Part shown: positions 10,001-18,154 of the stretch, piece by piece
Layout of the letters: the number at the start of each line of letters is the position of its first letter
Numbering within the stretch: position 1 is the first letter of the stretch
Origin: an uncultured Schlesneria sp.
GTDB taxonomy: Bacteria > Planctomycetota > Planctomycetia > Planctomycetales > Planctomycetaceae
NCBI GenBank assembly: GCA_903904835.1
Contig: CAIVEI010000032.1
Coordinates: forward strand, 1-64,000
DNA: 64,000 bases
Reading direction: 5' to 3'
Notes under the pieces: model-generated
The model's database searches: none
Told to the model about the DNA's origin: nothing
The model's input: only the letters and a program-made list of their open reading frames with translations
Made by a program: the position numbers and the translations under genes

Positions 10001-10748
10001 CTTGCCAGTAGAAGGTCGTGATTTGACCGCTTCCATCCCGGTGCTGGGAGACATGAATACTCTGATGTATTCGCTGCACAAAGGTGTCGGCGCGATGATC
10101 GCTGTCCCCAATGAAGAGAATCCGCAACAACAGTTGATTGTGAAGGGGATGTTCCAGGACAGCGTGTTTCAAGGAGTCCTTGTCATGTCCGAAGAAGACT
10201 TTCTCAAGGTCTATCCAGAACAAAAGGGGTTTCAATACTTTCTGATCGAAGTCCCCCCGGAACAGGCCGAGGTCGCTGCCTCATTTCTGGAGACCGAACT
10301 GTCGGAATATGGCTTTGATGCCGAGCCTGTTTCCGAACGACTGGCCCGATTCCTTTCGGTGCAGAACACGTATTTGTCGACGTTTCAGACGCTCGGTGGC
10401 CTGGGTCTTCTTCTGGGTACGTTTGGGTTAGCAACCGTGATGCTGCGTAATGTGCTTGAGCGTCAGGCCGAACTGGCGTTACTGCGAGCCGTCGGGTTTA
10501 GAGAACGCAGTGTTGCTTCGCTTGTCCTTTGGGAGAACGCATTCATTCTTTTGTGGGGCTTGATCGCTGGTGCAGGGTCGGCACTGTTGGCGACGTCTCC
10601 GAATCTTATCAGCCAGGGGGCCGACCTACCGTGGCGGTCGCTGGCTGCATTACTTGCTCTCGTGTTTGTTACGGGAATGTTCGCCGCCGCATTTGCGGTG
10701 CGGGCAGCGGTGCGGCTTCCAATTGTGGCAACATTACGTGGTGAGTAA
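7077..10748 (+). CDS. Very large FtsX/MacB-type ABC transporter permease
   Basis: Up to 1223 residues. An N-terminal membrane segment (NLAVLLGVVAGTAVIGGAL) is followed by a large MacB-like extracytoplasmic domain. Next comes a first FtsX block of several helices near the middle (GLFFGFSMFLIIAAMILIGL onward), a second periplasmic domain, and a second FtsX block at the C-terminus ending in the family-typical RLPIVATLRGE. This LolCE/MacB-like double-permease design usually works with a separate ABC ATPase in lipoprotein or lipid export. No ATPase is adjacent here. The start is unsure: 7077 is a TTG without a good ribosome site, and relatives often begin near LNRSQLVIQ, which would place the start at TTG 7131 or CTG 7140. 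Confidence 0.85.
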   Translation: MPLGRQRDSKSLFNGFCHLANLNRSQLVIQSLFHYWRTNLAVLLGVVAGTAVIGGALIVGDSVRASLRQMTLDRLGNIDFVLSGPRFVREQLANDIGRTSGEGKPAADASMGVVAPAIVMQAGLQSKVNNSIRRAGKVNVYGFDDRAWSLVETDNIVRPVQAGVVLNARAAESVGAKVGDDVTLWIEIPSAVPRDTLMGKKDNDSQEITLTVTAIAPESTGLARLGLQPTQALPLNAFIDLHVLQERLDLEEVKPSKRDPSGRVARVNALFNSRSQGLKAGSDATAAKQVTAQIPTNAETLYQGNLLKDVLQRNWTLADLNLRLVNNKGSGGIVLESEQMILEDKLAEAARETAHQMELTTAPVMVYLANKLWNPKVYQPGKRPGYSMYSTVAGLDLLEWDGTPFAGFEFIGDKPTTLGEDEVILNEFLASDLQAKVGDRINFTYHTIGSRGELPELERSVTVRGIVAMTGAAVDRTLTPEVKGITDVDSLADWDQPFPMDLDAVTPRDDEYWNSYKATPKLFMPLKTAMKLWPSRYGSLTSLKIAQKNVNPIERQQSLQTLNEQFSQNLLKHLNAADVGLQFQPVKAIGLMAASGTTPFAGLFFGFSMFLIIAAMILIGLLFRLGIEQRVRDLGLLGAVGFTANQVRRQMLTEGFTTAVVGGLIGTVLAIGYAKLMIYGLTHWWVDAVGTKNLILEVWPPSLVIGFLIAVIAAVISIWWALRQLKRLSLREQLAGVTEQEVDLATQQARGQKVMRRAMICTVLAGLLIAAVAIRVVPAAGAFFAIGILLLIASLSFLSAWLQLDGGVAVGGSGIVGQGRLGLRNASRQRQRSVMTAGMIATATFLIVTVAAFRHDPTGDRPVKNSGNGGFVLVAESSSPVLYDINTAEGRQKLRLSPPEGSQAAKALASMTVVPFRVKPGEDASCLNLYQTRVPTILGAPQSLIEQGRFAFASGSWRELAQQKVASSTTSLASTLPVEGRDLTASIPVLGDMNTLMYSLHKGVGAMIAVPNEENPQQQLIVKGMFQDSVFQGVLVMSEEDFLKVYPEQKGFQYFLIEVPPEQAEVAASFLETELSEYGFDAEPVSERLARFLSVQNTYLSTFQTLGGLGLLLGTFGLATVMLRNVLERQAELALLRAVGFRERSVASLVLWENAFILLWGLIAGAGSALLATSPNLISQGADLPWRSLAALLALVFVTGMFAAAFAVRAAVRLPIVATLRGE

Positions 10749-10750
10749 TC

Positions 10751-12097
10751 TCATTGTTGAGTCGCCGCGTCAGTCACCCAGTCGATAAATTCGCTACGTC
10801 CGGAAAGGTGTCTGGCTAATGTTGGTTCTGCAAACAAGCGGACTCGTTTGACGTAATCGTCGAATTGCGTGCGAGCCAGTGCATTCACGACAGGTGACAC
10901 CTGGCTCAGGGGGTGATATCGCTTCTCTTTTGGATGATAAATGTCGACTTTGAACTCGACTTCTTTGTGTAGCGGAGGGGCATCAATCAAGAGGTCGGTC
11001 GATTCGACGTGACACGATAGTTCGCGAGAAACACGTTCCGAAAGTCTTCTGGCCACATGCATGAGATCGGCGTAGGGCCGCCCGGCGATCTGGCGATAAA
11101 GGTCCGGGGTCTGATACAGACTGAGTTCGAGGACTCGTTTGTGCAAGCGGCGTTTTGGACCGAACAGGCCATCAAGCAGCGATGCGACAACCGTCCCCGT
11201 GCTGGAATTTCTCAGCTCGCGAATCACATCGAATTCGCTCTGCTGAAACAGCGTCTTTAGATCAAGCGATCGATGCAATTCAAAGAAGCTTCTCGCAAAC
11301 ATGCACGTTGCCGAACGGACCGCGTGGTGCCAATAGACTTCGCTAAACATGACATAGCGGGCAAAGACCATCAGCTCTGCTGCCGTCTTTCCTTTCGAGC
11401 TGATTGCCAGCCCGTCTCCCGCTTCATTGACGAGCAGTGATTGAATCAGTCGAGCCCGATCGAAATTTCGGCCGTAGGGAACACCGGCATGCAGGCTGTC
11501 TCGTTCGAGATAGTCCATTTTGTCGATATCGATTGGCCCCGAGAGAATCGATCGCATGAGTCGAAGTGTCGGCGTGTTTGTCTTCGACACGAGCACATCC
11601 AGAATTTCATCCGCTTCGATACCCCACTCGGAACGGAGAACCTGGCCAAGTTCGCGATCTGGCGATAGAAATTCGGCGGCAAACTGCTCGTGAGGCGGAA
11701 GGTCCGCCAGCCCCATGTCTTCGATAGGATGGCAAAATGGCCAGTGACCCAAGTCGTGCAGTAGTGACGCCACCATGAGGACTTCGGCCTGGTGAGGGCT
11801 GACCGCCGCCGCGAATCGCTCGTCTTTTCCCAACTGCCAGAGATATTTCAACGCATTGTGAAAGACGCCTAAGGCATGTTCAAATCGAGTATGGGTCGCT
11901 CCAGGATAAATCCGTGCAGCAAGCCCCAATTGAGTAATCTGTCTCAACCGCTGGAACTCGGCCGTATCCACCAATGATCGGACTCTCGCTGTAAACGGAA
12001 CATCCAATTGATGCGGGATTCGGACGAGCGGTCCACCGGTTTGCAGGTCGAACAATTCAGGTATCGTGCGGTAGGGATGCGACATCTTCTGTTTCAT
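10751..12097 (-). CDS. HD-superfamily phosphohydrolase (dGTPase/SAMHD1-like, COG1078 type)
   Basis: 448 residues. The HD signature is complete: His74 in THTRFEHALG, His114-Asp115 in SLLHDLGH, extra His118 and His123, and a later Asp in the segment IDIDKMDYLERDS. This is the pattern of COG1078 metal-dependent phosphohydrolases, relatives of dGTPases and SAMHD1. A cytoplasmic (d)NTP or nucleotide phosphohydrolase activity is likely; the exact substrate cannot be read from sequence. Two ATGs lie close together (12097 and 12085) with no decisive ribosome site. It is last in a same-strand run fumC, SUI1-like, HD with gaps of about 50 bp, so they may be co-transcribed. Confidence 0.9.
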   Translation of the reverse strand: MKQKMSHPYRTIPELFDLQTGGPLVRIPHQLDVPFTARVRSLVDTAEFQRLRQITQLGLAARIYPGATHTRFEHALGVFHNALKYLWQLGKDERFAAAVSPHQAEVLMVASLLHDLGHWPFCHPIEDMGLADLPPHEQFAAEFLSPDRELGQVLRSEWGIEADEILDVLVSKTNTPTLRLMRSILSGPIDIDKMDYLERDSLHAGVPYGRNFDRARLIQSLLVNEAGDGLAISSKGKTAAELMVFARYVMFSEVYWHHAVRSATCMFARSFFELHRSLDLKTLFQQSEFDVIRELRNSSTGTVVASLLDGLFGPKRRLHKRVLELSLYQTPDLYRQIAGRPYADLMHVARRLSERVSRELSCHVESTDLLIDAPPLHKEVEFKVDIYHPKEKRYHPLSQVSPVVNALARTQFDDYVKRVRLFAEPTLARHLSGRSEFIDWVTDAATQQ

Positions 12098-12147
12098 CGC
12101 TTTGTTTTAAAGTCGCGCCCTAAGAACGATTGCCACACGGCACAAGT

Positions 12148-12492
12148 TCATCGGACCTGATACCCCAATTCGCGAAGAGCCTTCTGGACGCGTTCGATCT
12201 GGTCCCCTTGAATTTCGATCAAGTCTCCGTCGATGGTTCCACCTGCGCCACAGGCGTTTTTCAGCCGGGTCAATAGTACTGGCAAATCGTTATCCGCCGC
12301 GGCCAGACCACGGATCACAGTCACGAGTTTTCCTTTTTTTCGTTTTTCTGTCGACAACTTTGCCGTCTGCCGTTGCGGAGCGACAGTCGCCCGCCTGATT
12401 GTCTGAGGCGGGCATTTGCAGTCGGTTTCTGGCAGATCGCACCGTTCACAGTGGGGTGGTCGATCAAAAATGGTGCCGGCAAGAAGTCCCAT
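12148..12492 (-). CDS. SUI1/eIF1-family translation factor homologue (YciH-like)
   Basis: 114 residues. An N-terminal Cys cluster (CERCDLPETDCKCPP, four Cys) suggests a small zinc-binding knuckle. A basic linker follows, then the SUI1 fold (about 55-114) with VTVIRGL, LLTRLKNACGAGG and a C-terminal RVQKALRELGYQ. Bacterial SUI1 proteins such as E. coli YciH are linked to translation-initiation fidelity and stress, but their role is not fully settled. The gene lies 48 bp downstream of fumC and 50 bp upstream of the HD gene on the same strand. Confidence 0.9.
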   Translation of the reverse strand: MGLLAGTIFDRPPHCERCDLPETDCKCPPQTIRRATVAPQRQTAKLSTEKRKKGKLVTVIRGLAAADNDLPVLLTRLKNACGAGGTIDGDLIEIQGDQIERVQKALRELGYQVR

Positions 12493-12540
12493 TTCACCCG
12501 TTCTAAAAAAGCCAAAAAGCGATCCAACGTTCCCAAATCA

Positions 12541-13965
12541 TCATGCGTGCGGCTCAGTCATACTCCACGGATCAAGGGCTTTGGTCAGTTGATCTTCGGG
12601 AAGGGTGTTTTGATCACGACAGAGTTGTCGGATTGTCTTGCCGCTTTTGAATGCCTCTTTTGCCAGTGCTGAAGCCTTTTCATATCCGACGAAAGGATTG
12701 AGGCTGGTCACCATGGCCAGGCTCTTTTCGACGCTTGCCTCACAGGCTTCGGGATTGGCTTCCATATCGAGTGCACACAAATCAATGAAGGCGGTTGTTC
12801 CTTGCGCCATTAGAGCGATCGACTCCAGTGTCGCATGGCCCATGATCGGCATCATGATATTGAGCTGAAACTGTCCACCCGTTGCTCCACTAAAGGCCAC
12901 CGTCTGATCGTTCCCAATGACGCGGGCGGCGACCTGCATCAAGCTTTCGCACATGACCGGGTTCACCTTACCCGGCATAATCGAGCTTCCCGGCTGGCGA
13001 TCAGGAAGCATCACTTCGTAAAAGCCGCAACGAGGTCCGGAACCAAGCCAGCGAATATTGTTCGACACGTTGAAGAGAGTTGTCGCAATGGCACGCAATT
13101 GACCGTGGCATTCGACAAGCCCATCACGCTGAGCGTTTCCTTCAAAATGATTGACCGCCTCAATGAAAGGAATCCCGGTTTCTTTTGCCAGAGCCGCGCA
13201 GGTGTGGCGTGCAAAATCCGGGTGTGTATTAATTCCGGTTCCCACCGCCGTTCCCCCGACGGGAAGTTCCAATACGGCCTGCAATGCCTGTTTGGCCCGT
13301 CCGACGCTCAATTGCAACTGTCGAGCGAATCCGCCGAATTCCTGGCCGAGTCGCAGGGGAGTTGCATCGGCGAGATGGGTCCGACCAATCTTAATGATCT
13401 TGTCCCATTGATTCGCCTTGTCGGCGAGAACATCAGAAAAACGCTGCAGGGCAGGGATCAGTAACTGATGAATCGACAATCCGACAGCAACGTGAATTGC
13501 CGTCGGAAAGGTGTCGTTAGTACTTTGCCCCATATTCACATGATCGTTCGGGTGAATCGGCTTCTTCATTTCAAAGCGATTTCCGCCCGTGATTTCAATC
13601 GCACGGTTTGAGATCACTTCGTTGATATTCATGTTGCTCGATGTTCCCGAGCCTGTCTGAAAGACATCGACAGGGAATTCGGCATCAAACTTGCCAGAAA
13701 CGACCTCTTTCGCAGCAGTGAGCATCGCTTCGACCTGGGGGGCTGTCAGCGGGTTCTTCCCGGTACCTGTCAATTTACCGAGATCGCGATTTGCAATCCC
13801 GGCTGCCCATTTTACCAAACCCATTGCGCGAATCATGTCAGATCGGAGAGTCCAACCTGAAACCGGGAAGTTTTCGACCGCCCGCTGCGTCTGTGCACCG
13901 TAATAGGCCTTGGCAGGGACCTGGACATCACCCATAGAATCATGCTCGGTACGAAAATCGGTCAT
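12541..13965 (-). CDS. fumC: Class II fumarate hydratase
   Basis: 474 residues, the usual length for class II fumarase. It contains the aspartase/fumarase superfamily signature GSSIMPGKVNP at about 320-330, plus TFQTGSGTSSNMNINEVI-like (here VFQTGSGTSSNMN) and HPNDHVNMGQSTND motifs that build the active site. It interconverts fumarate and L-malate in the TCA cycle, in the cytoplasm, without an iron-sulfur cluster. The nearest alternative is aspartate ammonia-lyase, but the overall motif set favours fumarase. ATG at 13965. It heads the run with the SUI1-like and HD genes. Confidence 0.95.
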   Translation of the reverse strand: MTDFRTEHDSMGDVQVPAKAYYGAQTQRAVENFPVSGWTLRSDMIRAMGLVKWAAGIANRDLGKLTGTGKNPLTAPQVEAMLTAAKEVVSGKFDAEFPVDVFQTGSGTSSNMNINEVISNRAIEITGGNRFEMKKPIHPNDHVNMGQSTNDTFPTAIHVAVGLSIHQLLIPALQRFSDVLADKANQWDKIIKIGRTHLADATPLRLGQEFGGFARQLQLSVGRAKQALQAVLELPVGGTAVGTGINTHPDFARHTCAALAKETGIPFIEAVNHFEGNAQRDGLVECHGQLRAIATTLFNVSNNIRWLGSGPRCGFYEVMLPDRQPGSSIMPGKVNPVMCESLMQVAARVIGNDQTVAFSGATGGQFQLNIMMPIMGHATLESIALMAQGTTAFIDLCALDMEANPEACEASVEKSLAMVTSLNPFVGYEKASALAKEAFKSGKTIRQLCRDQNTLPEDQLTKALDPWSMTEPHA

Positions 13966-14235
13966 AAGAATTCCGCTCAGTTGTAATAGTCAGTTTGAAA
14001 CGCATCTTTTAACGAGTCTTGTCAACGTCGTTTTGCGTTGGGAAGTATAACGTCGAACTCTCCCGCCTGCGATAATTCGGATGTGGGGAATTCATGTCAA
14101 AAAAGGAGGATAAACGCCAGGGAATTGGTATGGACTGACATTCACCCCTCTGTTATTCCTCCGCGTCAACGGCAGACCGACAAGCCGGATGACTACTACC
14201 TGTTGCGTTAATCACCCATCCACTCTACCAGCGGG

Positions 14236-16404
14236 ATGACCGACACCGTGCCGAGCTTCGTCAGGAGTGCGCGTCTGTCTTGGGGCCTTTTGTGCTCAAC
14301 GGCGGTCGTCTGCGCCGTCGCTATAGCCGGTTGTGCTTCCTGGCGAGGTGATGAACCGTGGGTTCAAAACAAGTTCGTCTCGCATTATGACAAGCTGGCG
14401 CGCGAAGTAGCCGAGCCAAATCCAAGCTTTTTCCCAGAAGTTCCGACTCCGCTCATGGGGCCAGGGCGAAATCTTACGGCTCCAAACCCTGACGAACGCT
14501 GGCCTTTGTCGATTGCAGAAGCGATTCGGATGGGTCTGGCGAATAACTCGATTATTCGTCAGAACGCCCAGTTCATGTCCCCAAACAATCCTGTGATGCA
14601 AAGCCCCGATGCGGTTGCATCCGCATTTGACCCCATCATCCAGAACGCTGGCGTACTTTTCGGTCAACGCGGTACGGATGCGGCCTTGTCAGACTTTGAC
14701 CCGAGGTTGACTGTTACTTCCAAAGTCAGCCGTGATGAGATGGCCCAAAATACATCAAATCAAGCGTCTGCACCCCCAGGAAATGTACTGACGACCGAAG
14801 GGGTCCAGACCCAGACTCGTCTTGATCAGCAGTTGCTTAGTGGCGGTATTATTGGCATCAATAATAATTGGAACCAACTTCAGTCCAATCAGCCACTCCA
14901 GCTATTCAATTCCAGCTGGACGGGGCTGCTCTCGGTCGATTATCGCCAGCCTTTGTGGGCAGGTTCCGGTCAAACCTTTACGTCAATTGCCGGTCCGCTC
15001 ACGCAACGAGCACGCGGTTTCAGTTACGTGAACCAGGGTATTGTGATTGCACACATCAACAAGCGATTGTCAGAAATTGACCTGCAGGAAAATCTTCAGA
15101 ACCTTCTTCGCGAAATCGGTGATTTGTACTGGGATCTGTATCAGAACTATCAGGACTATGACTCCGAGGTTCGGACATCCAAGCTCGCCAAGGATCTTTG
15201 GGATCGTGCAGTCGGCCGAAAGGCTCTTGATCCCGGAGTCGAAGAGGCACAGGCCGAAGACGCGTATTATGAATCGAAAGCGCGTGAAGAAACTGCGCTT
15301 TCCAATCTTTATCTGACGGAAGCGAAGTTCAGGCGGTTGCTGGGACTGTCGTTGGATGATCCTCGACTGATTTACCCCAGCGATAAGCCGCGTGAGGAAG
15401 AAGTCTCTCTCAATCGAGCGAAGTGTCTTTATGAAGCACTCGTGAACCGTACCGAACTCTGCCGACAGAAGATCAACGTCCAAAGCCTTGAATTGCAGTT
15501 GATCGCGGCTCGCAAGCTGGTTGCACCGAAGCTCGATTTCGTTTCTGGTTATGGTCTCAATGGATTTGGCAACCACTTGTTTGGTGCTACCTCCCCGGAT
15601 CATATTAACAATCCTAATAACGTTTTTCTTAACACGGGAGCCTTCGGCAACACGTTCAGCAGCAAAGAAACCAGTTGGAATCTGGGGTTTGAGTACTCTA
15701 TTCCGCTTTGGCTGCGTCAAGAAAAGGCTCAAGTTCGTCAATTGGAAATGAAAATCGTCAAGGGGCGTGCGGCACTTGCAGCCCAGGAAGACGAAATCGC
15801 CTATGAACTGAATTCGGTCTTGATGACGATTAAGCGTGCTCATTCGGTGTCAAAGATCACGAAAAAACGCATGCAAGCTGCTCACCGCCGGGTCATCGCT
15901 GCGGAATCCGACTATGAAGCGGGTAATAAGAGTAATGACCTGGCGCTTCGAGCACTCACCAGCCAGGCCCAGGCCCAGGCTGCATATTCCAGAAGCATCG
16001 CAGAATACAATAAATCGTTGCGTGATTTGCTGTTCCGAACGGGAAGGTTATTGCCAGCCGACGGCATCGGACTTGTTGGTACCGATGGGCTACCAATATT
16101 GCCCCCGTCGGGAATCGATGAACTGCCAGGTCCCACTGAGCCAGGTGAAGGTGAGGAGCAGCCCGAAGAAGAAACTGATCCATTGATTCCCCCGATGCCG
16201 AAAAAGTCCCCGCGGGTTGCTGCGGCAGAAGCCGACGAGGCAGTGGAAGATAATCCTTTCGACGCAGATGTAAACGAAAAAATGGACGACGAATTCGAAG
16301 AGCCTCCAGTCGCATCCAAAGTGAAGTCGGCGGATTTTCAAATTGATTCGTTTGATACAGAGGGATCGACGAATGAAATCATCCCGGCATCAGGTCCGCG
16401 TTAA
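14236..16404 (+). CDS. TolC-like outer membrane efflux lipoprotein
   Basis: 722 residues. The signal sequence ends in the lipobox AIAGC (Cys33), so it is lipid-anchored. The body has the OEP/TolC layout: a proline-rich lead-in, then helical hairpins such as INKRLSEIDLQENLQNLLREIG and QAQAAYSRSIAEYNKSLRDLL, with beta segments between. The C-terminal ~100 residues are acidic and Pro/Glu-rich (GEGEEQPEEE), unlike classic TolC, and probably disordered. It would form the outer-membrane channel of an efflux or type I secretion system. No inner-membrane partner is adjacent. ATG 14236 is the first ATG after an in-frame stop at 14209. Confidence 0.9.
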   Translation: MTDTVPSFVRSARLSWGLLCSTAVVCAVAIAGCASWRGDEPWVQNKFVSHYDKLAREVAEPNPSFFPEVPTPLMGPGRNLTAPNPDERWPLSIAEAIRMGLANNSIIRQNAQFMSPNNPVMQSPDAVASAFDPIIQNAGVLFGQRGTDAALSDFDPRLTVTSKVSRDEMAQNTSNQASAPPGNVLTTEGVQTQTRLDQQLLSGGIIGINNNWNQLQSNQPLQLFNSSWTGLLSVDYRQPLWAGSGQTFTSIAGPLTQRARGFSYVNQGIVIAHINKRLSEIDLQENLQNLLREIGDLYWDLYQNYQDYDSEVRTSKLAKDLWDRAVGRKALDPGVEEAQAEDAYYESKAREETALSNLYLTEAKFRRLLGLSLDDPRLIYPSDKPREEEVSLNRAKCLYEALVNRTELCRQKINVQSLELQLIAARKLVAPKLDFVSGYGLNGFGNHLFGATSPDHINNPNNVFLNTGAFGNTFSSKETSWNLGFEYSIPLWLRQEKAQVRQLEMKIVKGRAALAAQEDEIAYELNSVLMTIKRAHSVSKITKKRMQAAHRRVIAAESDYEAGNKSNDLALRALTSQAQAQAAYSRSIAEYNKSLRDLLFRTGRLLPADGIGLVGTDGLPILPPSGIDELPGPTEPGEGEEQPEEETDPLIPPMPKKSPRVAAAEADEAVEDNPFDADVNEKMDDEFEEPPVASKVKSADFQIDSFDTEGSTNEIIPASGPR

Positions 16405-16672
16405 GCGACGCAGCAGTGCCTTCATTTGGATTTCCCAAAAACTTAACCAACGTCGCCAACGTCGCCAACGCTGAGAACGTTCCCCGTTTTGCAGGTTTGG
16501 AGTTGGCCAACTGGATCAACAAACCAATTCGTTCACACGCGTTGAATCCGTTCGTCACCGCAGTCGAGTTCCAGGATTCGTTTTGAAGAAGCCCTTGTAA
16601 CCAATATTAGTAATTGTGAATGTGAGAATGGATTACGGAGATTTTGCTTTTCGTCGGAGATGTTTGTGACGT
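16405..16672. other. Intergenic, first part of a ~960-bp gap
   Basis: I see no gene here. A short tandem of AACGTCGCC occurs near 16448-16471. The motif TTGGCCAACTGGATCAAC at about 16501-16520 echoes the ttg-(g/a)ccaac words in the repeats near 470 and 895. Confidence 0.5.
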
Positions 16673-16867
16673 TTGAGAACCTGGAAGCGACTCACCCATG
16701 GTCATGGAAGCGCTGAAGATGTTCCAATGCTGCTTCGAGCAATAAGAACCGTTGCTTCCGACGAATGGGGTGATGAGTGGCCTTTGTTGCACTTGTCTGA
16801 AAGCATCTGTTACGACGGGATTGTGTACGAAGCCACATCATATGCGGTTCCTTTTTGCTTGAATTAA
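16673..16867 (+). pseudogene. Remnant of a HEAT-like 'VYEATSYAVPF' protein
   Basis: The frame reads HGSAEDVPMLLRA, then ESICYDGIVYEATSYAVPF, then stops. This strongly resembles the N-terminal part of a family of HEAT-repeat-like hypothetical proteins whose hallmark is GTVYEATAYAVPFL followed by several hundred residues. Here the frame ends right after the hallmark, and no continuation is obvious in the next 500 bp. I read it as a decayed 5' fragment. Whether any product is made is unknown. Confidence 0.6.
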
Positions 16868-17368
16868 CTACCGATCCATTAACGAGGACGCGCCCAGGCA
16901 TCCTGGAGCTTCTGGCCGAGCAACGTTAGGGTCGGTAAAAGGATCCTGCACAGGAAGTATGGTCCTTAAACGGTCGAACAAAAGACACAGTCAGCGAACG
17001 GAACGTGTTTGGAGATCCATTTTGACGAAGAAGGTAAAAAGGCACTCGTGTTCGACAGCGTCGCGCCCGGATTTTCGCAATCGTTGCTGACCCCGTTGGA
17101 AACGAGCATCATACAAATCAAGAATCTTTGGAGGTCGACAAAATGGTCGACAACGCTATTATCAACGTGGTGCCGCTGGAAGTCCCGTCCGTGACCGATT
17201 ACAAAGGTCAGGGGGTTCATCATGGAGGATACAGCAGCATATCGCGCCAAGCGTTTTCTCAGACCGTCGTCCACCGACGGAATGTGACGCCAAGGCACCG
17301 TGGGGCAGTCAGGATGGCTGGACGTCTACTAATGCCTTAATCTCACATGCCTCAAGGAAAATCAAACA
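16868..17368. other. Intergenic, second part of the gap
   Basis: A short open stretch at about 17009-17194 begins MEIHFDEEGKKALVFDSVAPG, which looks protein-like for about 35 residues and then loses that character. It may be another remnant, but I cannot name a family. Nothing else is recognised. Confidence 0.4.
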
Positions 17369-18022
17369 ATGTCTGGAATTCTCGACGCAATCATCAAAAG
17401 TTTATCCCCTGAAGCGACCGCGAAAGTTCTCCCGTTGGGACAAACGAACGCTCCTGACCCAAGCGCAGCAGCTGGAGCCGTTTTGAGCGCGATCGTCCGA
17501 GGGATGGCGCAAAAATCGCAGACCCAGGAAGGTGCCTCAAGCCTTTGGGATATGATCACCAAGCACGCAGGGCAGGGAGGTCAGCCGACGAACTCACCAG
17601 CCACGGGCAAAGGTATCGAAGTTCGTGATATGGACCCAAAAGTCACTGATGAGATTTTGTCCCAAATCTTTGGCGAAAATGCCGGTCAGGTGCAAGGGCG
17701 CGTCGGCAAGGTGATCACGCTCGATCCTGAAACCACAAAAAAGCTGATGGGTGCCATTCTGCCGTCGATCCTTGGAGGCTTGTTAGGTCATGCCAAGGAA
17801 TCTTCCGGCGGCAGTCCACAGTCGTTGCCGGATATTCTCGGAAAGGCGCGTGACGAGTTGAACCAGCGGCAGTCGAAGTCCGGCGGCGCGTTCGATGATA
17901 TCCTTGATCGTGATCACGACGGCAATGTCGATCTCAGCGATCTGATAAGCATTCTTAAGGGTGGTGGACCCGGCGCCGCAGCACCGAAGGCCCCTTCATC
18001 CGCTGGACCAACCGATTTCTAA
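17369..18022 (+). CDS. DUF937/YidB-like protein
   Basis: 217 residues with no signal peptide. Gly/Ala/Ser-rich helices with ILGGLLGHAKESSGGS and the closing DRDHDGNVDLSDLISILKG resemble DUF937 (YidB-like) proteins, which often end in an amyloid-like or EF-hand-like Asp-rich loop. The EF-hand-like loop DRDHDGNVDLSD (about 188-199) could bind calcium. AAGGA precedes the ATG at 17369. It is followed by a strong terminator, so it is a single-gene unit. Function unknown. Confidence 0.7.
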   Translation: MSGILDAIIKSLSPEATAKVLPLGQTNAPDPSAAAGAVLSAIVRGMAQKSQTQEGASSLWDMITKHAGQGGQPTNSPATGKGIEVRDMDPKVTDEILSQIFGENAGQVQGRVGKVITLDPETTKKLMGAILPSILGGLLGHAKESSGGSPQSLPDILGKARDELNQRQSKSGGAFDDILDRDHDGNVDLSDLISILKGGGPGAAAPKAPSSAGPTDF

Positions 18023-18042
18023 CAACTCAGGATTACTGATGC

Positions 18043-18090
18043 CTCGCGCGGCCGTCGCTCGCCAGTGGACGTGCCGCGCGAGTGTTTTTT
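18043..18090 (+). terminator. Rho-independent terminator after the DUF937-like gene
   Basis: Perfect 10-bp stem CTCGCGCGGC / GCCGCGCGAG (18043-18052 and 18073-18082), 20-nt loop, followed by TGTTTTTT. It lies 21 bp after the stop codon. Confidence 0.9.
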
Positions 18091-18154
18091 GCCAAGCGAC
18101 GCCTCGAAAAACTTTAAGGAACTGAAATTTACGAAAATATCTGACGGTTTAACG

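Noticed and set aside
14094-14138. Possible 14-codon leader peptide (MSKKEDKRQGIGMD)
   Set aside because: No convincing ribosome site, no regulatory stem-loops, and no known leader-peptide class; likely chance.
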